Source of the DNA: CAYTXJ01 sp965613025
Lineage (GTDB): Bacteria > Desulfobacterota > DSM-4660 > Desulfatiglandales > JALVMZ01
NCBI GenBank assembly: GCA_965613025.1
Contig: CBFDUE010000040.1
Span: forward strand, 1-21,139
Direction: 5' to 3'
Length of the DNA stretch: 21,139 nucleotides
Shown here: one piece after another, positions 1-7,146 of the stretch
Layout: every line of letters begins with the position of its first letter
Position numbering within the stretch: the first letter of the stretch is position 1
Position numbers and translations under genes: made by a program
The notes under the pieces: model-generated
Seen by the model: only the letters and a program-made list of their open reading frames with translations
Database searches by the model: none
What the model was told of the DNA's origin: nothing

Positions 1-92
1 TGGGGGTTACACCCCCAGACCCCCAAAGATTTACTTAAAATAACCCATAATTACAGCTTTTTTCTGAGAGCTTTGAATTTTTCAAAGCTCTC
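1..92 (-). repeat. MITE-like repeat element, copy 1 (truncated by window edge, variant interior)
   Basis: Read on the minus strand from 92 leftwards, this starts with the 27-bp palindrome seen in the other copies (GAGAGCTTTGAA, 3-nt loop, TTCAAAGCTCTC; 66-92). The shared linker (AGAAAAAAGCTGTAA) and the GGGGTCTGGGGGTGTAA palindrome at 1-24 follow. The middle differs: the TGTCATTGCGAG hairpin block of the other copies is absent and about 27 nt of AT-rich sequence takes its place. The far end and any target duplication lie outside the window. The palindrome overlaps the last codons of cooC and contains its TGA stop. Confidence 0.85.
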
Positions 93-849
93 CTCTTAGG
101 TCCTGAAGTATATCTTTTACCATATTAAGTATCCCCTTATCCAGCTCATATGGTGCCACACTCTTTATGTCTGCCTCCACAAGCTGTATGCTAAAGGGGA
201 TATATCCCAGAATGGGTAATTCTTTAAGGGAATTCTCTATAAATTCCCTATCTTCTTTCCCCCTTATCTTATTTGCCACAATATAGGTCCTTTTTATACC
301 CAGATCATCAGCAAGCCTCTTTGTATTTTTTGCGGTCATAATGCTCCTTTTGCCAGGTTCCACAACCACTATAAATGCATCCACTCCAATGGCAGTTCCC
401 CTTCCAAGATGCTCTAAACCTGCCTCCATATCCATAACCACAGCCTCTTTTCTATCAAGCACCAAGTGCCTTACAAGGTTTTTTAACAGGGTGCTCTCTG
501 GGCAGACACACCCAATCCCCCCCTTTTTTATTCCACCAAGCACCATAAGTCTTATGCCCTCTCTTTCAATTGAAAGCCTGTCCGGAAGATCATCCACTTT
601 GGGATTTAGTTTAAATATTCCCCCTATGGTTCCGAGTTTGGTCTCTGTTCTTTCCTCAATAAGTGCCTTCATTTCTGATATGGGAACCATGTCATCATCC
701 AACTCTATCCCAAGAGCTGATGCTAAGTTGGCATCAGGGTCTGCATCAATGGCCAGAACCTTATATCCTGACTCATTTAATGCCTTTATAAGATATGCAC
801 AAAAAGTGGTCTTTCCTACACCCCCCTTTCCACTTACTGCTATCTTCAT
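82..849 (-). CDS. cooC: CooC-type nickel-insertion ATPase (CODH maturation)
   Basis: 255-residue cytoplasmic P-loop ATPase of the MinD/NifH/CooC group. CooC proteins load nickel into the C-cluster of anaerobic carbon monoxide dehydrogenase. The deviant Walker A motif GKGGVGKTT is at residues 7-15, followed by DADPDANLASALG (35-47). A Cys-x-Cys pair (C114, C116, in GIGCVCPE) matches the metal-binding CxC of characterised CooC dimers, and DMEAGLEHLGRGT (140-152) is the usual switch region. Shine-Dalgarno GAGGAG lies about 9 nt before the ATG. The last codons (GAG CTT TGA) come from repeat copy 1, so the original C-terminus was probably slightly different, but the length is normal. No CODH gene is visible; one probably lay nearby. 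Confidence 0.9.
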   Translation of the reverse strand: MKIAVSGKGGVGKTTFCAYLIKALNESGYKVLAIDADPDANLASALGIELDDDMVPISEMKALIEERTETKLGTIGGIFKLNPKVDDLPDRLSIEREGIRLMVLGGIKKGGIGCVCPESTLLKNLVRHLVLDRKEAVVMDMEAGLEHLGRGTAIGVDAFIVVVEPGKRSIMTAKNTKRLADDLGIKRTYIVANKIRGKEDREFIENSLKELPILGYIPFSIQLVEADIKSVAPYELDKGILNMVKDILQDLRGEL

Positions 850-952
850 GTCTATATTCTCCTCAATTGAACATCCATGATCTTATATTTCAACTAAGCT
901 CCCTTAGGCAAGGATAAATATTGAAGAGAGTCTTTATGAAAAACTTTGATGT

Positions 953-958
953 ATTATA
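953..958 (-). promoter_or_regulatory. possible -10 box for cooC
   Basis: A perfect TATAAT on the minus strand about 100 nt upstream of the cooC start. No convincing -35 box lies 16-18 nt upstream, so this is only a candidate. Confidence 0.25.
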
Positions 959-980
959 GAAGATCTTTTTCCAAATTTCC

Positions 981-1009
981 TTGATTTTTTAAATTTTCTT
1001 ACTTAATAT
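981..1009 (+). promoter_or_regulatory. possible promoter of the vapB/vapC pair
   Basis: TTGATT (981-986), 17-nt spacer, TAATAT (1004-1009), with an overlapping TATAAA at 1007-1012. It lies about 40 nt before the antitoxin start in a very AT-rich stretch where chance matches are common. Confidence 0.3.
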
Positions 1010-1046
1010 AAAATGTAATGAAAAATCATAAAAGTAAGGAACAAAA

Positions 1047-1274
1047 ATGTTAGCTAAGATAACTTCAAAGGGGCAGATTACAATTCCTAAAAAGATCAGG
1101 GGCATTTTAAAAACTGATGTGGTTCGTTTTAAAGTTGAAGGAGATAGAATTGTTCTTGAACCCTTGAGAGATGTTGGAGGTATTTTTAGGGGGTATGTTA
1201 AAAAATATTTTTCACATAAAAAAGAACGAGAGATAGCATGGGAAAAGGTCGCTGATGAGTATCGTATTTCCTGA
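1047..1274 (+). CDS. AbrB/MazE/SpoVT-type antitoxin (VapB)
   Basis: 75-residue swapped-hairpin AbrB-type DNA-binding protein. The N-terminal MLAKITSKGQITIPKKIR and the following RFKVEGDRIVLEP strand are diagnostic of this fold. The C-terminal 25-30 residues (KKYFSHKKEREIAWEKVADE) form the helical tail that normally binds a PIN-domain toxin. Shine-Dalgarno AAGGAA lies 5-6 nt before the ATG. It overlaps the toxin start by 20 nt, the usual arrangement for autoregulated antitoxin-toxin pairs. The antitoxin frame is intact although its partner is broken. Confidence 0.88.
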   Translation: MLAKITSKGQITIPKKIRGILKTDVVRFKVEGDRIVLEPLRDVGGIFRGYVKKYFSHKKEREIAWEKVADEYRIS

Positions 1275-1646
1275 TACAAATGTGGTGCTCCGTTATCTGC
1301 TTTAATGATAATAGGGCTCAATTTGAGAAGATTTTGCCTTTATTTGAGGATATAAAAAAGGGGGAGACAAAAGGCTATCTTGTTTCCTGAAGTCTTGTTG
1401 GAGGCATTTTATGTACTTACAAAGGTCTATGATATTCCACGTTATGAGGCAGGAGAGGCACTGAGGGATCTTTTACTTTATAAAGGAATATTGAATAAAG
1501 ATAAGATGGTCTTGATAGAGGCATTTGAGCTTTTTTTAAAAGATAAGGGCCTTAGTTTACTCGATTGTTTCCTATGCATAAAGTGTAAGAAAATGAAAGG
1601 TAATCTTTTGACCTTTGATAAAAGGCTTAAAAGGGAATGCTCTTAA
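1255..1646 (+). pseudogene. VapC-like PIN-domain toxin, inactivated by two +1 frameshifts
   Basis: The frame opens at ATG 1255 inside the end of vapB (MSIVFPDTNVVLRYLL) and stops at TAA 1303. Skipping one T of the TTT at 1301-1303 restores NDNRAQFEKILPLFEDIKKG. Skipping one A of the AAAA at 1369-1372 then restores AILFPEVLLEAFYVLTKV through to LTFDKRLKRECS and a TAA at 1644. The repaired protein is about 130 residues, normal for PIN toxins. The acidic active-site residues (PDTN, PEVLLE, LLDC, TFD) survive, so the damage looks recent. Both lesions are single extra bases in short homopolymers. True decay and assembly error cannot be separated here, though Illumina reads rarely make this kind of error. 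Confidence 0.8.
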
Positions 1647-1676
1647 TTGTTTCTAAGCTACAATTCCTGTTAAATT

Positions 1677-2030
1677 TTAGAGAAGTCTTTCCTTTTGAAG
1701 AAATTCCATGGCCTTCTGACAGGCAGTGGTTATAAGGGAAAGTGCGTGGGATATACACCTATAGGGTTCGTCTTCTGATAAATTTAGGAGCCTTTCTGCC
1801 TCCATCAATTTCTTTTCTGCACCCACAAGGTTTAGGGATCTTTCCACATGCTGTGCTATTCTTATCTCTGCTCCAACTGCCCTTAGATAGGCCCTTATTA
1901 CCTTTTCAGCCCCCCTCTTTTCCTCCCCCTCCATCTGAAAGTAGAGATCCAGAAGCTGGGATAGGATAAGGAGCTCTGATTTTATCCTATCAGAGTATGC
2001 AAATATCATAATGTTTTTCTTTATATCCAT
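1677..2030 (-). CDS. small uncharacterised helical protein coupled to alaX
   Basis: 117 residues, family not recognised. The sequence is rich in charged residues and Leu/Ala with few strand formers, consistent with a helical bundle (for example SQLLDLYFQMEGEEKRGAEK and ISHALSLITTACQKAMEFLQ). No signal peptide, membrane segment or metal motif is visible. Its ATG overlaps the TAA stop of the alaX-like gene by one base (TAATG), so it is almost certainly translated by coupling on the same mRNA. That arrangement hints at a role near tRNA quality control, but the function is unknown. It converges on the broken vapC with a 30-nt gap. Confidence 0.75.
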   Translation of the reverse strand: MDIKKNIMIFAYSDRIKSELLILSQLLDLYFQMEGEEKRGAEKVIRAYLRAVGAEIRIAQHVERSLNLVGAEKKLMEAERLLNLSEDEPYRCISHALSLITTACQKAMEFLQKERLL

Positions 2031-2485
2031 TACAGATACTCCTTCTGTGGACTATTTAATCTATATCTTATCCTCAATACCCCCTCTTTAAATGAAACAG
2101 ATACGATACGGAATCTGCCTATCTCCTTAGTGCTTTTAACATGGGGTCCAATACAGGGGCATTCATCATAGTCTCCTATCTTAACTATTCTGATCATATC
2201 TGGAGGGGGATCAGGCAGTCTTCTGAGGTCAAATCTCTCTTTTGCCTCATCAAGGCTAATATATTCTTCCTCAATGGGTAGATCCTCATCAATTATCTCA
2301 TTTACCTTTCTTTCAATCTCCTCTATTTCATGCTTTTGAAGATCCCTATGAAAATGGTAATCACATTTGGATTTTTTCCTTTCAATATGGGCACTGAAGC
2401 ATCTTTCAGTCCCAAACAGTCTTACCATTGTCTGGTTTAGGATATGCTCAGCGCTATGCATTGGGGGGTAGATCTGCTTTTTCAT
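2030..2485 (-). CDS. AlaX-like trans-editing aminoacyl-tRNA hydrolase
   Basis: 151-residue stand-alone version of the alanyl/threonyl-tRNA synthetase second additional (editing) domain, which deacylates mischarged tRNA in the cytoplasm. The zinc ligands typical of the family are present: HxxxH at H10/H14 (HSAEHIL) and CxxxH at C111/H115 (CIGPHV). The length fits the short AlaX class, which lacks the N-terminal glycine-rich domain. Specificity (Ser/Gly-tRNA-Ala or another target) cannot be read from sequence alone. No Shine-Dalgarno precedes the ATG; instead a promoter ends 7 nt upstream, suggesting leaderless translation. Confidence 0.85.
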   Translation of the reverse strand: MKKQIYPPMHSAEHILNQTMVRLFGTERCFSAHIERKKSKCDYHFHRDLQKHEIEEIERKVNEIIDEDLPIEEEYISLDEAKERFDLRRLPDPPPDMIRIVKIGDYDECPCIGPHVKSTKEIGRFRIVSVSFKEGVLRIRYRLNSPQKEYL

Positions 2486-2492
2486 AATTAGT

Positions 2493-2521
2493 TATATACG
2501 CTTTAATTTTTATTATTTCAA
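2493..2521 (-). promoter_or_regulatory. promoter of alaX operon, probably leaderless transcript
   Basis: On the minus strand: TTGAAA (2516-2521), 17-nt spacer, TATATA (2493-2498), then only 7 nt (ACTAATT) before the alaX ATG. Transcription should start at or beside the start codon. This agrees with the absence of a Shine-Dalgarno sequence. Confidence 0.5.
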
Positions 2522-2618
2522 ATAGAATAATTAAGTGGAAGCGGTTGGTAATTTTTCTTATATTTCTTGATTTATGAATTTTTCAAGTTAATATGATAGT
2601 ATGGTAGAGAGTTTAAAG

Positions 2619-2795
2619 GAGAGCTTTGAATTTTTCAAAGCTCCCTAAAAAAACTATAAATGGAATCTGTCATTGCGAGGGTCTTAAAAGACCCGAAGCA
2701 ATCTATAAAAGGTATGAGATTGCTTCGCTTCGCTCGCAATGACAGGGGTCTGGGGGTATAACCCCCAGCTTAAAAAAGGGTTATGCAAAGGTCTC
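2619..2795 (+). repeat. MITE-like repeat element, copy 2 (177 bp, complete, 5-bp target duplication TAAAG)
   Basis: Begins GAGAGCTTTGAA and ends TGCAAAGGTCTC, which are imperfect terminal inverted repeats (10 of 12 match). It is flanked by TAAAG on both sides (2614-2618 and 2796-2800). Inside, in order: the 27-bp end palindrome, the 12-bp perfect inverted pair TGTCATTGCGAG/CTCGCAATGACA (2668-2679, 2733-2744) enclosing the GGGTCTTAAAAGACCC hairpin, then the CTGGGGGT-ATA-ACCCCCAG hairpin. It has no coding capacity beyond the start codon it lends to def. This is the shortest complete copy. Together with the leaderless promoter, it fills the 2486-2782 gap. Confidence 0.9.
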
Positions 2796-3316
2796 TAAAG
2801 ATATATTATTATCCTCATCCTGTGTTAAGGGAAAAGGCCAAGCCTGTGGATAATATAAATGGTGAACTTCAAAATCTTATTGATTCAATGGCAGAGACCA
2901 TGTATGGGGCAAAAGGAATTGGACTTGCAGCAAATCAGGTGGGATTACTTAAAAGGATAATAGTATTTGATGTAAATCCAGCTGATAAGAGAGGACATTT
3001 TTCCGTTCTCATTAACCCGGAGATAGTTGAATCTGAAGGGGAGATGGTTAGTGAAGAGGCCTGTCTAAGTGTGCTGGAATATTCTGCAAATGTAAAGAGA
3101 AATGCTAAGGTCAAGGTGAGGGGTTATGATAGAGATGGCAGAGAAGTTGAGATTGAAGCAGAAAATGATCTTCTCTGCATCTGCCTTCAACATGAGATAG
3201 ATCATCTAAATGGGATTCTCTTTATTGATCGTATAAGCTCTCTTAAGAGGGCACTATACAAAAAACGGCTTAAAAAGATATTAAAACGAAGAGGTGAATT
3301 GTCTAATTCTCTGTGA
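2783..3316 (+). CDS. def: peptide deformylase, start codon provided by a repeat element
   Basis: 177-residue metalloenzyme that removes the N-formyl group from nascent proteins. The three family motifs are present: GIGLAANQ (45-52), EACLS (92-96, with Ala where most have Gly) carrying the metal ligand C94, and QHEIDH (136-141) with H137, E138 and H141. The ATG is inside repeat copy 2, so residues MQRS are element-encoded. No other usable start lies before the conserved YYYPHPVLR, and the length fits the family. The ancestral start at 2601 (MVES, then LKIYYYP) is still readable upstream of the element. The AAAGGG before the ATG is only 2 nt away, a poor Shine-Dalgarno spacing. First gene of the operon with fmt. 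Confidence 0.93.
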   Translation: MQRSLKIYYYPHPVLREKAKPVDNINGELQNLIDSMAETMYGAKGIGLAANQVGLLKRIIVFDVNPADKRGHFSVLINPEIVESEGEMVSEEACLSVLEYSANVKRNAKVKVRGYDRDGREVEIEAENDLLCICLQHEIDHLNGILFIDRISSLKRALYKKRLKKILKRRGELSNSL

Positions 3317-4275
3317 TGGAATCTGTAGTATTCAAGCCCCTTTGTAAGAGTCCAGATATCATATTTATGGGAACCCCAGAATTTGCTATTCCATCTCTGA
3401 GATCACTTCACCAAAGGGGCTATCATATCAAAAGGGTTATAACACAGCCTGATAGACCTAAGGGAAGAGGAAGGAGATTGACTCCAAGTGCTGTAAAGAT
3501 TGAGGCAGAGAGATTGGGTCTGGAACTAAAACAACCAGAGAGATTGACAGTGGACCTGGTAAAGGACGTGGATCTGGCAATTGTGGTTGCATTTGGAAAG
3601 ATCATCAAAAGAGAGCTTCTTAATGCACCAAGATATGGGATCATCAATGTGCATCCATCCCTTCTTCCTAAATATAGGGGGGCAGCTCCGATCCAATGGG
3701 CAATTATGAATAATGAAAAGGAGACAGGCATAACTATAATTAAGATGGAAGAAGGGCTTGACTCTGGCCCCATACTCTATCAGAAAAGGGTAAAGATAGG
3801 AGAAGATGAAAGTGCAGGGGAGCTAAGTAAAAGACTAGCTGAGGAATCTGCAAGCTCTCTCTTAGAGTTTCTGATGTACTGGCAGAAAGGATCTATCAGG
3901 GGGAGAATTCAGGATGACTCTGAGGCGACCCTTGCTCCCAAGATTACACCTGATATGAAGAGGGTGGACTGGAAAGAGAGCGCAAGGAAGGTATGTTCTA
4001 AGATAAGGGCCCTTGATCCTGCCCCAGGGGCTACCACTCTCCTAAATGGTGTGGAGATAAAGCTCTTCAGTGCAAGGGTTGAAAAGGAGGGTGTATCAGG
4101 GACAGTGCCTGGAAGGGTTAAAGTGGAAAGAGGCCGAATGCTTGTGGATACAATTGATGGTATTGTGGAGATAAGAGAGCTTCAATATCCTGGCAAAAAG
4201 AGGATTGGGGCCTCTGAATTTATAAGGGGGTATAGGATCTCCGATGGCCTTATCTTAGGGAGTGGGAAGGATTGA
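3316..4275 (+). CDS. fmt: methionyl-tRNA formyltransferase
   Basis: 319 residues from the ATG; a GTG one codon earlier (3313) is also possible. It formylates initiator Met-tRNA using 10-formyl-THF, so it feeds the reaction that the upstream deformylase undoes. The N-terminal formyltransferase domain shows FMGTPEFAIPSL and the catalytic Asn-His-Asp set: N111 and H113 in INVHPSLLPKYRGAAP and D149 in GLDSGPIL. The C-terminal tRNA-binding domain follows from about residue 205. The ATG overlaps the def stop (TGATG), giving translational coupling. The N-terminus is about 13 residues longer than usual before IIFMGTPEF. Confidence 0.95.
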   Translation: MESVVFKPLCKSPDIIFMGTPEFAIPSLRSLHQRGYHIKRVITQPDRPKGRGRRLTPSAVKIEAERLGLELKQPERLTVDLVKDVDLAIVVAFGKIIKRELLNAPRYGIINVHPSLLPKYRGAAPIQWAIMNNEKETGITIIKMEEGLDSGPILYQKRVKIGEDESAGELSKRLAEESASSLLEFLMYWQKGSIRGRIQDDSEATLAPKITPDMKRVDWKESARKVCSKIRALDPAPGATTLLNGVEIKLFSARVEKEGVSGTVPGRVKVERGRMLVDTIDGIVEIRELQYPGKKRIGASEFIRGYRISDGLILGSGKD

Positions 4276-5123
4276 ATGATATTAGATTAAGAATAGAGAA
4301 GGAAAGCAGAAGAGAAAAACGGATATTTCTTGTTCTGCTTGGATTGAGCTGCCTTGGGATTCTGTTTGGAGCTATAGTACTTTGGCTTGTCCCCTATATA
4401 GGACTTTCCAATATCCATCCTAAACTTCCCCTCATTATGGCACTTTTTTTTTCTGCGATACTCTTTTTTCTTATAGGGGGTGCCATAACCCTTGCCTTTA
4501 CCATCATTAGAGGGAAGAACCTGTTTATTAATAAGAAGATGAGGGGGGTAGTTATAAAATTTTTATTTCCCATACTCACTGTGGTGGGAAAGGTAATGGG
4601 TCTTAACAAAGATGAGATAAGGAGGTGCTTTATTGCGATAAATAATGAATTGGTTCTATCTGAAAATCAGAAGGTCAGACCTGAGAAGATGCTCATACTC
4701 CTTCCCCATTGTCTTCAAAACCATGAATGCGATGTGAGAATAACAGGAAATATAGAGAACTGTAAGAGGTGCGGAAGATGTAAGATAAAGGATATTGTGG
4801 AGCTGAGTCACAGGTATCATGTATCCATATCTGTTGCCACAGGTGGAACAGTAGCCAGACGGATTGTAAAGGAGAAGAGGCCTGATCTAATAATCGGGGT
4901 GGCCTGCGAGCGAGATCTTACAAGTGGCATTCAGGATGCCTATCCTATTCCCGTATTTGGAATCTATAATCAACGGCCAAATGGGCCATGTTTTGACACT
5001 GATGTGGATCTTAATCTGATTGAAGGAGGCATGAAGGCATTTCTTGAAGAGAGATCAGATGGTAGAGCGGGATCTGGCAGTCCTGATACTAAACAGATGG
5101 GAGAAGAGAAAGAGGCTACCTGA
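4272..5123 (+). CDS. DUF116 family membrane-anchored cysteine-rich protein
   Basis: 283 residues. Two predicted membrane segments (about residues 20-42 and 53-78) precede a cytoplasmic domain with clustered cysteines: PHCLQNHEC, ENCKRCGRC, VACERD and NGPC. This is the signature of DUF116 proteins, which may bind a metal or Fe-S centre; the function is unknown. The family often sits between fmt and rsmB in anaerobic bacteria, as here. The frame starts at a TTG overlapping the fmt stop (TTGA) with GGGAAGG just upstream at cramped spacing, so the exact start is uncertain. The last 65 bases overlap rsmB. Confidence 0.85.
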   Translation: MNDIRLRIEKESRREKRIFLVLLGLSCLGILFGAIVLWLVPYIGLSNIHPKLPLIMALFFSAILFFLIGGAITLAFTIIRGKNLFINKKMRGVVIKFLFPILTVVGKVMGLNKDEIRRCFIAINNELVLSENQKVRPEKMLILLPHCLQNHECDVRITGNIENCKRCGRCKIKDIVELSHRYHVSISVATGGTVARRIVKEKRPDLIIGVACERDLTSGIQDAYPIPVFGIYNQRPNGPCFDTDVDLNLIEGGMKAFLEERSDGRAGSGSPDTKQMGEEKEAT

Positions 5124-6405
5124 AGAGGTATTAAAGGTCTTTAGATCATATGATCTGAATCCCACGCAGAGGGCCTTTGTCTTTCATCTGGTATATGGAA
5201 CTATTAGATGGCTTAAGAGGCTTGATTGGGTAATTCAATGGGCATCGGATAGATCCATAAAGAGGATAAGGCCTGTTTTGAAAAATATAATCAGAGTTGC
5301 CCTATACCAGATCCTGTTTATGGAAAGAGTGCCCGATTCTGCTGCTGTAAATGAGGCGGTGAATCAGGCTAAAAGGTGGGGATATGGATTTGCAAGCCCT
5401 TTTGTAAATGCACTCCTCAGGAGAGTGTGTAGGGAGAAAGGGGATATTCCATATCCAGACCCTGAATCTGATATAATAAGATATCTTACAGTCTATTATT
5501 CATTCCCATCCTGGCTTGTAAAATACTATTTAAATCAATTTGGTCTGGAACAGACCCGATCCATACTAAGTGCCCAAAATCAGGTAAGCCCCCTTTGTAT
5601 AAGGGTCAATAGTCTAAAGATAGAAAGGGATCATCTGCTAAAAGAATTGAGATCAAAAGGAATAGATGCTAAAGTGGGTATTATATCCCCTCAGGCAATA
5701 TTGATAAATGGTATTAGGTCAGCTATTGAGGATCTATCATCTTATAAAAAAGGGCTCTATAGTGTGCAGAGTGAGGCATCCCAATTGATCTCTCTGCTAC
5801 TTTATCCACAGAGTGGGAGCCTTGTTATGGATATATGTGCTGGGCACGGTGGGAAATCAATTCATATGGCTGAACTTATGAAAGATAGGGGCAGTATAGT
5901 TGCAATTGATATAGACCTACACAGCATCTTAGATCTTAAAAGTGAGGCAGAGAGGTGTGCTATTAATAGTATTGAATGTGTGGTCTCTGATGCACAGAGG
6001 GATTTATGTATAAAGAGAGACATTCATTTTGATTATATCTTGATAGATGCACCTTGTAGTGGTAGTGGAATCATTGGAAGGCATCCCGATATCAAATGGA
6101 ATAGGGAAAGAGATGATCTTGAAAGGCTTACCAGGATTCAGAAGGAGATTTTAGAAAAAGCATGCCACTTTTTAAAACCAAAGGGACTTATGCTCTATGT
6201 TACCTGTTCCATATTAAGGGAGGAAAATGAGGAGATTATCCTGGAATTTTTAAAAAGACAGAAGGATTTTTCATTGGTAGATATATGTCAGTGGGGTGGA
6301 GATATGTTTAAAAGATTTAGAACTGAAGAGGGATTTTTTAGGACCTATCCCCATGTGCATGGATTGGATGGATTTTTTGGAGCACTTATAACCAAAGACA
6401 GATAA
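5059..6405 (+). CDS. rsmB: 16S rRNA (cytosine-967-C5)-methyltransferase RsmB
   Basis: 448 residues from ATG 5059. An in-frame TTG at 5044 exists, but the ATG follows GAGAG and gives the usual N-terminus (MVERDLAVLILNRWE). An N-terminal NusB-like RNA-binding domain (about 1-140) is followed by the Sun/NOL1 methyltransferase domain. The SAM-binding loop is DICAGHGGKS (258-267), the motif IV cysteine lies in DAPCSG (330-335), and the catalytic TCS cysteine is C383 (VTCSI). It methylates C967 of 16S rRNA with SAM. It overlaps DUF116 by 65 nt and belongs to the def-fmt operon. Confidence 0.94.
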   Translation: MVERDLAVLILNRWEKRKRLPEEVLKVFRSYDLNPTQRAFVFHLVYGTIRWLKRLDWVIQWASDRSIKRIRPVLKNIIRVALYQILFMERVPDSAAVNEAVNQAKRWGYGFASPFVNALLRRVCREKGDIPYPDPESDIIRYLTVYYSFPSWLVKYYLNQFGLEQTRSILSAQNQVSPLCIRVNSLKIERDHLLKELRSKGIDAKVGIISPQAILINGIRSAIEDLSSYKKGLYSVQSEASQLISLLLYPQSGSLVMDICAGHGGKSIHMAELMKDRGSIVAIDIDLHSILDLKSEAERCAINSIECVVSDAQRDLCIKRDIHFDYILIDAPCSGSGIIGRHPDIKWNRERDDLERLTRIQKEILEKACHFLKPKGLMLYVTCSILREENEEIILEFLKRQKDFSLVDICQWGGDMFKRFRTEEGFFRTYPHVHGLDGFFGALITKDR

Positions 6406-6423
6406 ACAGAAGAGGAGAAAGAT

Positions 6424-7089
6424 ATGAAGGCAATCTCTGCATCCATTCTATCTGCTGATTTCAGAAGGCTTGAAGATGAGATAATAAAGGTTCAGGAGGC
6501 AGGGGTGGACTATATCCATATTGATGTTATGGATGGGGTGTTTGTCCCCAACATAACAATCGGTCCCATGATTGTTAAGGCAGTAAAGAAGGTGGCAGAG
6601 ATTCCACTGGATGTGCATCTTATGATTGTAAATCCCGATAGATTTATAGATATGTTTGTGGATTCTGGCTCAGATATATTAACGGTGCATGCTGAGGCAT
6701 CTGTGCATCTTCATAGGACCATCACGTATATAAAAGGCAAGGGTATCAAGGCAGGAGTATCCTTAAATCCCACTACGTCATTGGATCTCTTGGAATATAT
6801 ATTGGATGAATTGTTTATGGTACTGGTTATGACGGTTAATCCAGGCTTTGAAGCCCAGCCATTTATACCCTCAATGCTAAGGAAGATTGAACGACTGAGA
6901 AAGATGATAGATTCAAGGGGACTGGATACAAAGATAGAGGTAGATGGAGGTATTGGCATCGGGAATATCAGGGAGGTAGCTGATGCAGGTGCCGATATAT
7001 TTGTTACAGGATCTTCACTGTTTTATAGCCAGGACTATAGAGAGACTGTTCGGGCCATGAAGGCAAAAATCTCTTCAAAAAAAGATTAA
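6424..7089 (+). CDS. rpe: ribulose-phosphate 3-epimerase
   Basis: 221-residue TIM-barrel enzyme interconverting ribulose-5-phosphate and xylulose-5-phosphate in the cytoplasmic pentose phosphate pathway. Family motifs: ISASILSADF (4-13), HIDVMDGVFVPNITIGP with the metal and catalytic residues, DVHLMI, VMTVNPGF, and EVDGGIG near the C-terminus. The usual VNPGFGGQ is VNPGFEAQ here, a mild variation. Shine-Dalgarno GAGGAG lies 6-7 nt before the ATG. It follows rsmB by 18 nt and is probably the last gene of the operon. Confidence 0.95.
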   Translation: MKAISASILSADFRRLEDEIIKVQEAGVDYIHIDVMDGVFVPNITIGPMIVKAVKKVAEIPLDVHLMIVNPDRFIDMFVDSGSDILTVHAEASVHLHRTITYIKGKGIKAGVSLNPTTSLDLLEYILDELFMVLVMTVNPGFEAQPFIPSMLRKIERLRKMIDSRGLDTKIEVDGGIGIGNIREVADAGADIFVTGSSLFYSQDYRETVRAMKAKISSKKD

Positions 7090-7146
7090 ATAGTTCTTTT
7101 TACTATCCCTTGACATTACCTTTTTATTTGTCTTAAAGGGATAGGC

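Noticed and set aside
341..880. 179-codon plus-strand ORF opposite cooC
   Set aside because: Antisense shadow of cooC, Ser/Pro-rich with no recognisable motif.
7110..7138. TTGACA before the PagL-like gene as a promoter
   Set aside because: The -35 match is perfect, but the only -10 at normal spacing (TTAAAG) matches 3 of 6 and overlaps the Shine-Dalgarno.
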